Shown here: one piece after another, positions 52,543 to 59,382 of the stretch
Layout: each line of letters opens with the position of its first letter
Numbering within the stretch: the stretch's first letter is position 1
NCBI RefSeq assembly: GCF_016107395.1
Contig: NZ_JAAIKO010000003.1
Location: 62,001-126,000, forward strand
DNA length: 64,000 bases
Source: Streptomyces fildesensis
Lineage (GTDB): Bacteria > Actinomycetota > Actinomycetes > Streptomycetales > Streptomycetaceae
Direction of reading: 5' to 3'
Translations under genes and position numbers: made by a program
Notes under the pieces: model-generated
Databases searched by the model: none
What the model was told of the DNA's origin: nothing
Seen by the model: only the letters and a program-made list of their open reading frames with translations

Positions 52543-53370
52543 TCAGCCCGCCTGCCGGAGGAACCAGCCGCGGAGCCGCCGCCCGCGCCGGGCGCGCCGC
52601 CGCTCCGCAGGACCGGGCGGCGCGGCCGCCACCCGCGCCACGGGCACGGGCACGGGTACGGGTACGGGTTCGGGTACGGACACAGGTACGGGCACGGGCA
52701 CAGGAGCCTCCGGCACGGACGCCGGCACAGGCTGTACCGGCCTGCGTTCCGCCGCCGCCCCGAAGTGGTCACCGCCCTTGCGGCGTGCGTCGTCGGTCCC
52801 CCACGACCGCCCGCCGCCGGTGCCGGAACCTTTCTGCAGCGGCGCGGGGACCAGCCGCGGAATGTGTTTCGAGCAGTGGATGTAGGCCTCCTCGACCTCC
52901 ACCTCGACCCACATCTGCGGGCGGCGGCCGGGCACCGGATCCTCCGGCAGGTCCGGGTGCTCGGCGCGCATCCGCTCGTCCGGGACCAGCAGCGCGCGGC
53001 CGTTGATGTGCAGCCCGATCCGGTCCCGGGCGAAGTCGATCAGCAGGATCCCGACATGCGGGTTCTCGCGGATGTTGCCGAGCGACGCCATGACCCCGTT
53101 GCCCCGGTACTCGGGATACGTGAGCGTCCTGTCGTCCAGAATCCGCACGAAACCGGGCGGCCCGGCCCGGAAGGTGCTGTCGCACTCCCCGCGCCGGTCC
53201 GCCGTGGACAGGAAGAACATCTCCTGCCGGGCGACGAACTCCCGCATCCGCGGATTGAGCCGGTCCCGCACCTGGTCGTCGTAGAACCGGTCCGCGCGCA
53301 CACCGGTGCCCAGCTCCGTCTGGAGCAGGTGCTCGCCGTCGCTGCCCGGTCGTTCCACCGGGCTAGTCAC
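52543..53370 (-). CDS. Pyridoxamine-5'-phosphate-oxidase-like flavin-binding protein with VP-rich tail
   Basis: The protein has 275 residues. Residues 20-180 form a split-barrel PNPOx-like domain: FVARQEMFFLSTADRRGECDSTFRAGPPGFVRILDDRTLTYPEYRGNGVMASLGNI and RPQMWVEVEVEEAYIHCSKHIPRL. Such proteins bind FMN or F420 and act as reductases or heme-related oxidases. The last 60 residues are a valine-proline repeat (VPVPVPVSVPEPVPVPVP) encoded by a GGGTAC-like hexamer array at about 52635-52705, followed by a very basic end. Its GTG start overlaps the globin-reductase stop by eight bases, so the two are translationally coupled. Confidence 0.85.
   Translation of the reverse strand: MTSPVERPGSDGEHLLQTELGTGVRADRFYDDQVRDRLNPRMREFVARQEMFFLSTADRRGECDSTFRAGPPGFVRILDDRTLTYPEYRGNGVMASLGNIRENPHVGILLIDFARDRIGLHINGRALLVPDERMRAEHPDLPEDPVPGRRPQMWVEVEVEEAYIHCSKHIPRLVPAPLQKGSGTGGGRSWGTDDARRKGGDHFGAAAERRPVQPVPASVPEAPVPVPVPVSVPEPVPVPVPVPVARVAAAPPGPAERRRARRGRRLRGWFLRQAG
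52635..52705. repeat. Degenerate hexanucleotide repeat inside the flavin-binding protein gene
   Basis: On the plus strand, variants of ACGGGC/ACGGGT repeat about ten times, read on the minus strand as Val-Pro dipeptides. Repeats like this expand and contract by slippage; the array length is a multiple of three bases, so changes keep the frame. Confidence 0.7.
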
Positions 53371-54874
53371 CCGCCGCCACCAGTTCCTCCAGAGCGTCGT
53401 GCCGTATGCGGTGCGAGGGCATACCCCCGCCGACCAGCGCGTCCATACTGCTCCGGATCATCCCGGGCGGGCCCGAGAGGTAGGCGTCGTACGCCTCCCA
53501 GGGGCCGTACTGCCGCACGATGTCCGGCAGCGGACCCGACAGGCTACTGCTCGGGGTGTCGGCGACCACCGGTCGCACGGAGAGCCAGGAGTGCTCCTCC
53601 TGCATACGGAGCATCGTGTCGAGGTCGTACAGGTCGTGGTCGTGGCGCGCACCGTAGAAGACCTCGACCGAGCGCTTGCGGCCGTGCTCGACGACGTCCT
53701 CGACCAGCGCCTTGATCGGCGCGATGCCGGTACCGCCCCCGACGCACAGTAGTCCGCTGTCCGTGGTGTGGTCGACGACCATGGAGCCGGCCGGCGGGCC
53801 GAGCCGGATGACGTCGCCCGGCCGCGCGCGGTGCACCAGCGCGTTGCTGACCCAGCCGGCCGGGACCGCCTTGACATGGAAGGACAGCAGACCGTCGGAG
53901 CGGGGCGCCGAGGCGAAGGAGTAGTGCCGCCACACCCGCGGCCACCAGGGGGTTTCGAGCGACGTGTACTGGCCGGCCAGGAACGGGTACGGCTGGTCGG
54001 GCCGCACGGTCACCACGGCGATGTCCTGGGTGCGGGGCTCGTGCGAGACGATCTCGGCCTGCCACCACGGCGGCGCGTGCCGCTCGTCGGCGGCGGCCGC
54101 GTCGATCATCACCTGCGAGATCACCGTGTAGGCGCGTACCCAGGCGGCCTCGGTCAGCGGGTCCCAGACCGCCGCTGCGTACCGGCTGAGCGCCCCGATC
54201 AGGGCCTCGCCGACGGCGGGGTAGTGCTCCGGCTGCGTCCCGTACTTGCGGTGGCCGCGGCCGAGGTTGGTCAGGTACTCGACGAGGGTCTCGGTGTTGT
54301 CGATGTGCTCGGCCGCGGTGAGCAGGGCCTTCAGGATCCGGTCGCGCTGGGCGTCCATGGCCGCCGGGAAGAGCTCGCGCAGTTCCGGGTGCCGGATGAA
54401 CAGCAGGGCGTAGAAGTAGCCGGTGGTCCGGTCGGCGACCGGACCGATCTCCGCCATGGTCCGCCGGATCAGCAGCGCGTCCGGCGAGGCTGCGGACGCG
54501 GGTGCGGCCTCAAAGGTGGAGGGGGACGGCGCCGCTGCGGGCGCGGGGTCCGCGATGCGGGCCGGGGCGGGTTCCGGGGCGGATATCGGCGCGGCCGGCG
54601 GGGGTGTCTGCCGGTCCGGCGGCTGATCCGCCCGGTGGTCTGCCTGCTCCTGCGCTCGTTCCTGTGCCTGCTCCTGCTGGTCCGCCTGTTGCTGGGCCCG
54701 CTGCTTGCGGGCTGCGGCCCTGCCGACGGGTCTTATGGCGGCCGGGGATCTGCTGGGTATTTCGGATTCACCGCCGTCCGCCGTGCGTTGATGCGAGTCG
54801 GTTTCCCGTTCGGGCGGAGTGAACCAGCCCCGGTTCGGATCCGTCTCGGCCGAGTTGGTGGTCAGAGCGTCCAT
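53363..54874 (-). CDS. Flavohemoglobin-type globin-ferredoxin reductase with long N-terminal extension
   Basis: The protein has 503 residues. Residues 1-125 are a Gln/Ala/Pro-rich low-complexity extension with a QAQERAQEQAD stretch. The globin domain (about 130-265) has a distal Tyr in TTGYFYALLF and the proximal-histidine region LGRGHRKYGTQPEHYPAVGEALI. The reductase part has FAD-binding RHYSFASAP and NAD(P)-binding GGGTGIAPIKALVEDVV, then LSGPPGMI. Flavohemoglobins dioxygenate nitric oxide to nitrate. The gene lies upstream of and coupled to the PNPOx-like gene. A single-chain globin-reductase lacking a typical FAD-domain start may have altered specificity. The ATG at 54874 gives MDALTTNSAETDP. 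Confidence 0.85.
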   Translation of the reverse strand: MDALTTNSAETDPNRGWFTPPERETDSHQRTADGGESEIPSRSPAAIRPVGRAAARKQRAQQQADQQEQAQERAQEQADHRADQPPDRQTPPPAAPISAPEPAPARIADPAPAAAPSPSTFEAAPASAASPDALLIRRTMAEIGPVADRTTGYFYALLFIRHPELRELFPAAMDAQRDRILKALLTAAEHIDNTETLVEYLTNLGRGHRKYGTQPEHYPAVGEALIGALSRYAAAVWDPLTEAAWVRAYTVISQVMIDAAAADERHAPPWWQAEIVSHEPRTQDIAVVTVRPDQPYPFLAGQYTSLETPWWPRVWRHYSFASAPRSDGLLSFHVKAVPAGWVSNALVHRARPGDVIRLGPPAGSMVVDHTTDSGLLCVGGGTGIAPIKALVEDVVEHGRKRSVEVFYGARHDHDLYDLDTMLRMQEEHSWLSVRPVVADTPSSSLSGPLPDIVRQYGPWEAYDAYLSGPPGMIRSSMDALVGGGMPSHRIRHDALEELVAAGD

Positions 54875-55195
54875 CGTGAACTTCGCCTCGAACTTCCCCG
54901 GTCGATTTCCCGACGTGCGTCACGCGTGGTGAGGTGCGAGCGTGTCACGCTGGGGCGGCGCATCGGACAAATAGCCGGAAGCACAGGAAACGGGGCTGCA
55001 TTCAGGTTAGGATCCGTCGGCTTGCGGCGGCCCGAGGCGCTCGAACGCAGTCGACCATACCCGGAACGCGCTGTTCGACAACCCCCGTTGGCCGATTCAC
55101 CGGAGCACGTTGGCCAAATCCCGTGACCCTTCCCACAAAGTCACGGAATTCGGTTTGGACAACGTCAGCCGGGTATCAGTTGTGGCCTCATTCGG
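54875..55195. other. Promoter region of the globin gene
   Basis: The 320 bases between the globin start and the HAD phosphatase stop contain no gene. GTCACGC occurs at 54919-54925 and 54944-54950, 25 bases apart, in otherwise GC-rich sequence close to the start and might be a binding site; I recognise no NsrR consensus. The right part around 55110-55200 is relatively AT-rich (AAAGTCACGGAATTCGGTTTGG). Confidence 0.3.
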
Positions 55196-55840
55196 TCATT
55201 CGCGATCGAATTGATTCGCCAGGGCAAAGGCCTCACGCAAGTCGCGACCCGAATAGGCATGAGTGGCCAGATCCCGTACATAGTGGTCACCATTCACCGC
55301 CACCGACGTCGGCACCACCCCGAACAGCGCCGCGTCCGACAGCGAGTCCCCGTAGGCCACACAGTCCGCCCGCGTCACCCCGTACTGCGCGCAGAGTTCA
55401 TCGGCGATGCCCACCTTCGACTCCGGCACCAGGATCCCCGCCAGATCGAGTACCGCCTCGGGCGCGAAGGGCACCGGCGGGAAGACCGACGAGCGCGCCT
55501 CGTGCACGCCCCACTCGCGCAGCCGCCCCACGAAGAAGTCCGGCGACAGGGAGATCACCGCGCAGTGGTCACCGCGATCGGTGATCTCCGTCCAGACCTC
55601 GCGTATCCCGTCCAGCCACGGCGCACCCTCGAAGGCGGCCTTCAGCCGCTCCTCCGTCAGCGTCGCCCACAGGGCGTACACCCGTTCCGCGAACCCCGGC
55701 GGGTCCAGCGTGCCCCGGATCAGGCCGCCTTCCAGTTGCTGGATCTCCTCGACCATGTCCAGCTCCCTGGCCAGCTCCAGGCTCGCCGAGGAGCCGTGCA
55801 TCAAGGTGCCGTCCATGTCGAAAATGTGCAGCCGTGCCAC
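55196..55840 (-). CDS. HAD phosphatase, SerB/phosphoserine phosphatase-like
   Basis: The 214-residue HAD hydrolase has motif I HIFDMDGTLMHGSSASLELA, the usual DxDGT of SerB-type subclass I enzymes. A helical cap follows, with GLIRGTLDPPGFAERVYALW, then motif II VISLSPDFF, lysine in PESKVGIADEL and motif IV YGDSLSDAALF. Substrates of this group are phosphoserine or small phosphomonoesters. The start is the GTG at 55840 because AGGGAGACGC lies upstream. The frame is open leftward but there encodes an arginine-rich run, including a MFHVEH start caused by the parS palindrome. Confidence 0.86.
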   Translation of the reverse strand: MARLHIFDMDGTLMHGSSASLELARELDMVEEIQQLEGGLIRGTLDPPGFAERVYALWATLTEERLKAAFEGAPWLDGIREVWTEITDRGDHCAVISLSPDFFVGRLREWGVHEARSSVFPPVPFAPEAVLDLAGILVPESKVGIADELCAQYGVTRADCVAYGDSLSDAALFGVVPTSVAVNGDHYVRDLATHAYSGRDLREAFALANQFDRE

Positions 55841-56006
55841 GCGAGCGTCTCCCTGCTTCGTACCGATCCCGCCTACGCGGAGATACTCCCAGCGTGCGAC
55901 GGGATCGACCGATCGGGCCACTCGTTTTGTGCGGCGGACCCGCCGCTCCGGCGGCCCCCGCCCTGGCCGCCCAGACACCGCCGCCCGCCGGACCGCACCA
56001 CGGCTG

Positions 56007-56040
56007 CGGCCGCGATGTTCCACGTGGAACATCGCGGCCG
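56007..56040. promoter_or_regulatory. 34-base perfect palindrome centred on a parS core
   Basis: The core GTTCCACGTGGAAC (56017-56030) is the symmetrical relative of the parS consensus GTTTCACGTGAAAC, differing only at two symmetrical positions. The palindrome continues on both sides (CGGCCGCGAT before, ATCGCGGCCG after) to 34 perfectly matched bases, 56007-56040. A further half-site CGTGGAACATC follows. It lies between two minus-strand genes, so it could serve segregation, termination of the lipoprotein gene, or both. Confidence 0.75.
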
Positions 56041-56104
56041 TGGAACATCATCAGGTGCCGCGGATGCTGAACGTCATCGGCCGTGGAGTGCCCTCAGCGA
56101 CGGC

Positions 56105-56854
56105 TCAGGACCCCACACGGCTGACCGTGACATCGCCGGAGCCCGTCTTCGCCTGGATGCGCGCGGTGGCCGACGGGTCGGTCGGCACTGACACGGTCCT
56201 GTCGCCGGAACCCGTGCTGACATCGATCGCGTACGGTCCCCCGGGCACCTGGACGGTGACATCGCCCGACGACGCCTTCGTCAGGACCTTCTGCGGCGGT
56301 TTGGCGAACGTGAGCCGGATGTTGCCCGACGACGCGGTCGCGCTGACGTCGGCTCCACCGAGTCCGGTGGCGGTCAGATCGCCGGAGCTCGCCGAGGTGG
56401 TCAGCGCCCCCGCGATCCCGGAGACGTCGATATCGCCCGAGTGCGTCGTCAGGTCCGCCGACGCGACCCCCTGCACCTCCACCTCCCCGCTGCTCGTGCT
56501 CACCTTCACGCTCACCCCGGCGGGCACGGTCAGCTCGTAGTCGATCGAACAGTCGTCGCAGCCGTTGGTGAACGTCAGCCGGCCGTTCTCGACCTCCTGC
56601 CCGGGAGTCGGCTTGTCGTCCCCGTGATAGCGCACCGTCCGGTGGATGGTGACCCCGTCACCCGTGCCCGGCCGGATGCGGACATCCCCGCTTCCGGTGC
56701 CCACCTCGACGGCACTGACCGGGCCCGCGGCCTTCGCGTCATCGACGGCCTTGTGCTCCGGGCTGCTGTGGATGCTCACCCCGTCGCAGCCCGTGAGCGC
56801 GGCCCCCAGGACGAGCGCGGACACGATCAGTACGGCGGAACGCTTGGCTGTCAT
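56105..56854 (-). CDS. DUF4097-type adhesin-like beta-strand-repeat lipoprotein
   Basis: The 249-residue lipoprotein (lipobox LTGC near residue 23) has a DUF4097-like beta-helical domain. Repeated VEVGTGSGDVRIRPG, VKVSTSSGEVEVQG, TTHSGDIDVSG, SASSGDLTATGLG and KASSGDVTVQVPGG blocks show the regular SGD/SGN turns of this family. Such proteins are exported and sit on the cell surface; their role is unknown and often linked to envelope-stress regulators. A CDDC motif in NGCDDCSIDY may form a disulfide. GGGGAGACTGTG precedes the ATG at 56854. Confidence 0.87.
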   Translation of the reverse strand: MTAKRSAVLIVSALVLGAALTGCDGVSIHSSPEHKAVDDAKAAGPVSAVEVGTGSGDVRIRPGTGDGVTIHRTVRYHGDDKPTPGQEVENGRLTFTNGCDDCSIDYELTVPAGVSVKVSTSSGEVEVQGVASADLTTHSGDIDVSGIAGALTTSASSGDLTATGLGGADVSATASSGNIRLTFAKPPQKVLTKASSGDVTVQVPGGPYAIDVSTGSGDRTVSVPTDPSATARIQAKTGSGDVTVSRVGS

Positions 56855-56964
56855 CACAGTCTCCCCGATCGCCGGAACCCTCGTCCGACGCTCCGCAACC
56901 AACCTAAGGTCCGCCACCATCCGGTCCCATGCGGTCTTCAGGTCTCTTGGTACGGGTGCTAGCA

Positions 56965-58362
56965 CTACCTCCAGCCCTCCGGGTCCACACCTCCCGGCAC
57001 CCCGGCGGCCTCGTCGTACGGCTCCCGGGCGAACACGAAGGACCCCAGGTCGAGATGGCGCACCTCGCCGTCGTCGCCGTGCACCACGCGCAGCGTCTCG
57101 CCGGCGTAGTAGCCGTCGAGACCGGTCCAGGTACCGTCCGGCTCCGCCCTGAACCGGGCACCACGGCCCCGCCCGTCCAGTGCCGTCAGCTCCACGTCGC
57201 GCTCCGCGCGCAGCCGCAGCACGAACGGGGTGGTGCCCCAGTACCAGGGGCCGGTGAGGGCCAGCAGCGCTGGATCCGCCGCCGACCGCGGGCGCCACGG
57301 CTCGGGGAAGCGCGGCTCGTTGTCCGCCACGATCGCCAGCAGGTCGGCCGCGATGGAGGCGACCCGCGGCCCGGAGGTGGCGTTGGTCAGCACCAGTGCT
57401 CCCACGCCGTCCTCGACGCTCACCCACAGCGTCGCCAGGAAGCCCGGCATGGACCCGGTGTGTCCCGCCAGCAGCCGGCCGTCACGGCGCAGCAGCTGCA
57501 TGCCCAGCCCGTAGCCGGCGTCCTGGTCCTCCCCGGCCGGCGCCGCCGCCGGGGTACGCATCTCGGCGACGGTCGCGGCGCTCAGCACCCGCTCGTCGCC
57601 CCCGGCCAGGAACACCGCCCAGCGGCACAGATCGTCCGCCGTGGACCAGAGCTGGCCGGCCGGCGCCATCAGCCCCGTGTCGTGCAGCGGTTCCGGCTGC
57701 ATCACATCGGCCCACGGATGCACCGCCCAGCCACCCGCGTGCGGTGCCTGCGGCAGCAGCGTCGTCCGGGTCATGCCCAGCGGTTCCAGCACCTCCGCCT
57801 GCAGCACGTCGCCCCACGGCTTCCCCCGCAGCTTCTCCACGAGCGCGCCCAGCAGGGCGAACCCCGGGTTGGAGTAGTGATGGACGCGGCCGGCCGGATG
57901 CTTCATCGGTTCCGCGCCGAGCAGGTCGGCCAGCTCCGGGCGCAGATCGCCGGAGGTGCGCTCCCACCACGGACCGGGCGTCTCGGCCGCCAGTCCTGAG
58001 GTGTGCGCGAGGAGTTGGGCGATCGTCGCACGGCCCGGCTCGGTGTCGGGCAGGTGCAGACCGAGCGGGTCCGCCAGGTCCAGCAGGCCCTCGTCCCGCA
58101 GCCGCATCACCAGCACCGCCACGAAGGTCTTGGTCAGCGACCCGATCCGGTACTGGGTGTCCCCATCGGGGCCGTGCCCCTCCATCATGCTGCGGCCACT
58201 CGTCCAGACCGTGGCCCCGTCCCGCACCACCGCCCCCACCATCGACGGCGTACGGCCCTCGGCCTGTCCTCGGGCGAGCCGGTGCAGCAGGGCACGACGG
58301 GTGGTGGGCAGCAGTTCCTCGGCCGCAGGTGCGGCGGGCGGCACTTCAGGTGTCTCGGACAT
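56965..58362 (-). CDS. Serine hydrolase, class C beta-lactamase/D-Ala-D-Ala carboxypeptidase-like
   Basis: The 465-residue protein has SxxK in GSLTKTF (Ser and Lys of the active site), YxN in HYSNPG (Tyr and Asn) and HTG in GHTGSMPG, so the three boxes of the serine beta-lactamase/esterase superfamily are intact. No signal peptide is evident at the ATG 58362 (MSETPEVPPAAPAAEELLP), and the protein is probably cytosolic, acting as an esterase or D-aminopeptidase. The C-terminal 100 residues form a beta domain with WYWGTTPFVLRLRAER. A frame extension to 58449 reads through the promoter of the divergent MerR gene and is not credible. Confidence 0.88.
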   Translation of the reverse strand: MSETPEVPPAAPAAEELLPTTRRALLHRLARGQAEGRTPSMVGAVVRDGATVWTSGRSMMEGHGPDGDTQYRIGSLTKTFVAVLVMRLRDEGLLDLADPLGLHLPDTEPGRATIAQLLAHTSGLAAETPGPWWERTSGDLRPELADLLGAEPMKHPAGRVHHYSNPGFALLGALVEKLRGKPWGDVLQAEVLEPLGMTRTTLLPQAPHAGGWAVHPWADVMQPEPLHDTGLMAPAGQLWSTADDLCRWAVFLAGGDERVLSAATVAEMRTPAAAPAGEDQDAGYGLGMQLLRRDGRLLAGHTGSMPGFLATLWVSVEDGVGALVLTNATSGPRVASIAADLLAIVADNEPRFPEPWRPRSAADPALLALTGPWYWGTTPFVLRLRAERDVELTALDGRGRGARFRAEPDGTWTGLDGYYAGETLRVVHGDDGEVRHLDLGSFVFAREPYDEAAGVPGGVDPEGWR

Positions 58363-58419
58363 ACGGGTCAGCCTCGCAGAAACGGCGCCGGTCGCTCCAA
58401 GGGTTTCCGGCGGTCGCGC

Positions 58420-58450
58420 TTGACTCTGACACTGTGTGAGGGCCTGCACT
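58420..58450 (+). promoter_or_regulatory. MerR-type promoter with 19-base spacer
   Basis: TTGACT at 58420-58425 and TGCACT at 58445-58450 are separated by exactly 19 bases, the elongated spacer typical of MerR-activated promoters. The spacer holds the dyad TGACAC T GTGTGA (58427-58439). The predicted start site would be only a few bases before the ATG at 58461, so the message would have a very short leader, although AGGAG is included. Confidence 0.85.
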
Positions 58451-58460
58451 AGGAGACGTC

Positions 58461-59285
58461 ATGTTCACCATCGGAGACTTCGCCAAGCACGGACGGGTAT
58501 CGGTCCGCATGCTGCACCACTACGACGCGATCGGGCTGCTGCGGCCCGCCCGCGTCGACCCCGCCAGCGGCTACCGCTTCTACGAAGCCGGCCAGCTGTC
58601 CCGGCTCCATCGCGTCATCGCTCTGAAGGACCTCGGCTTCAGCCTCGAACAGGTCCGGTCGATCCTGGACGAGCAGGTGAGCGCCGAGCAGTTGCGCGGC
58701 ATGCTGCGGCTGCGCCGGGCGGAGCTGGAGGAGGCGATGGCGGCCACCGCCACGCGGCTGACGCATGTCGAGGCGAGGCTCCGGTCGATCGAAAGTGAGG
58801 GACGCATGGCTGCCGACGACGTCGTGGTCAAGCGCATTCCAGCGGTCCGGGTGGCCGAGCTGACCGGCACCGCCATCGGGTTCGGCCCCGAGCACATCGG
58901 ACCGGTCATCGGCCCGCTCTACGACGAGCTGTGCCGCCGGCTGGAGGCCGCGGGTGTGGCCGTCACCGGACCGGGGGTCGCCTACTACGAGGACGCCCCG
59001 GAAGGCGACGGTGCGATCACCGTCCACGCCGGACTGACCGTCACCGCCGACCCGGCGGCCGGCCACGACTTCACGATCGTGGACCTGCCGGCGATCGGGA
59101 GCGCCGCCACGGTCGTGCACCACGGTTCCATGGACGACATCGTGTCGACGGCCCAGACCCTGGCCCGGTGGATCGACTCCACCGGCGCCCGCTCCACCGG
59201 CTATCCCCGCGAGCTCTACCTCGAATGCCCGGAGGACCACGACAAGTGGGTCACCGAGCTCCAGGAACCGATCGCCCAGTCCTGA
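58461..59285 (+). CDS. MerR-family regulator with GyrI-like ligand domain
   Basis: The 274-residue protein has a MerR helix-turn-helix with FTIGDFAKHGRVSVRMLHHYDAIGLLRPARVDPASGYRFYEAGQLSRLHRVIALKDLGFSLEQV, a dimerisation coiled coil (about 75-115), and a GyrI-like/BmrR-type effector domain (about 120-274). IPAVRVAELTG marks the start of that domain. Such proteins bind drugs or amphiphilic cations and activate exporters, usually including their own gene. No exporter is adjacent, so its targets may be elsewhere. The promoter at 58420-58450 is the classic MerR form. It is divergent from the serine hydrolase gene, which shares the 98-base region and may be a target. Confidence 0.92.
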   Translation: MFTIGDFAKHGRVSVRMLHHYDAIGLLRPARVDPASGYRFYEAGQLSRLHRVIALKDLGFSLEQVRSILDEQVSAEQLRGMLRLRRAELEEAMAATATRLTHVEARLRSIESEGRMAADDVVVKRIPAVRVAELTGTAIGFGPEHIGPVIGPLYDELCRRLEAAGVAVTGPGVAYYEDAPEGDGAITVHAGLTVTADPAAGHDFTIVDLPAIGSAATVVHHGSMDDIVSTAQTLARWIDSTGARSTGYPRELYLECPEDHDKWVTELQEPIAQS

Positions 59286-59314
59286 CCCGACGGCACCGGA
59301 CACGAGGGGATACG

Positions 59315-59361
59315 GCCGGGGCCCCGGAGCGGCGTGGATCGCCGCCCCGGGGCCCCGGCCC
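59315..59361. terminator. Bidirectional terminator between MerR and beta-helix genes
   Basis: Two 21-base arms (59315-59335 and 59341-59361) pair in 20 of 21 positions around a TGGAT loop. The stem is GGCCGGGGCCCC... on the left. It lies 29 bases past the MerR stop and 21 bases from the stop of the convergent gene. Confidence 0.9.
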
Positions 59362-59382
59362 TGGGTCACCTACTGGTGGGTC

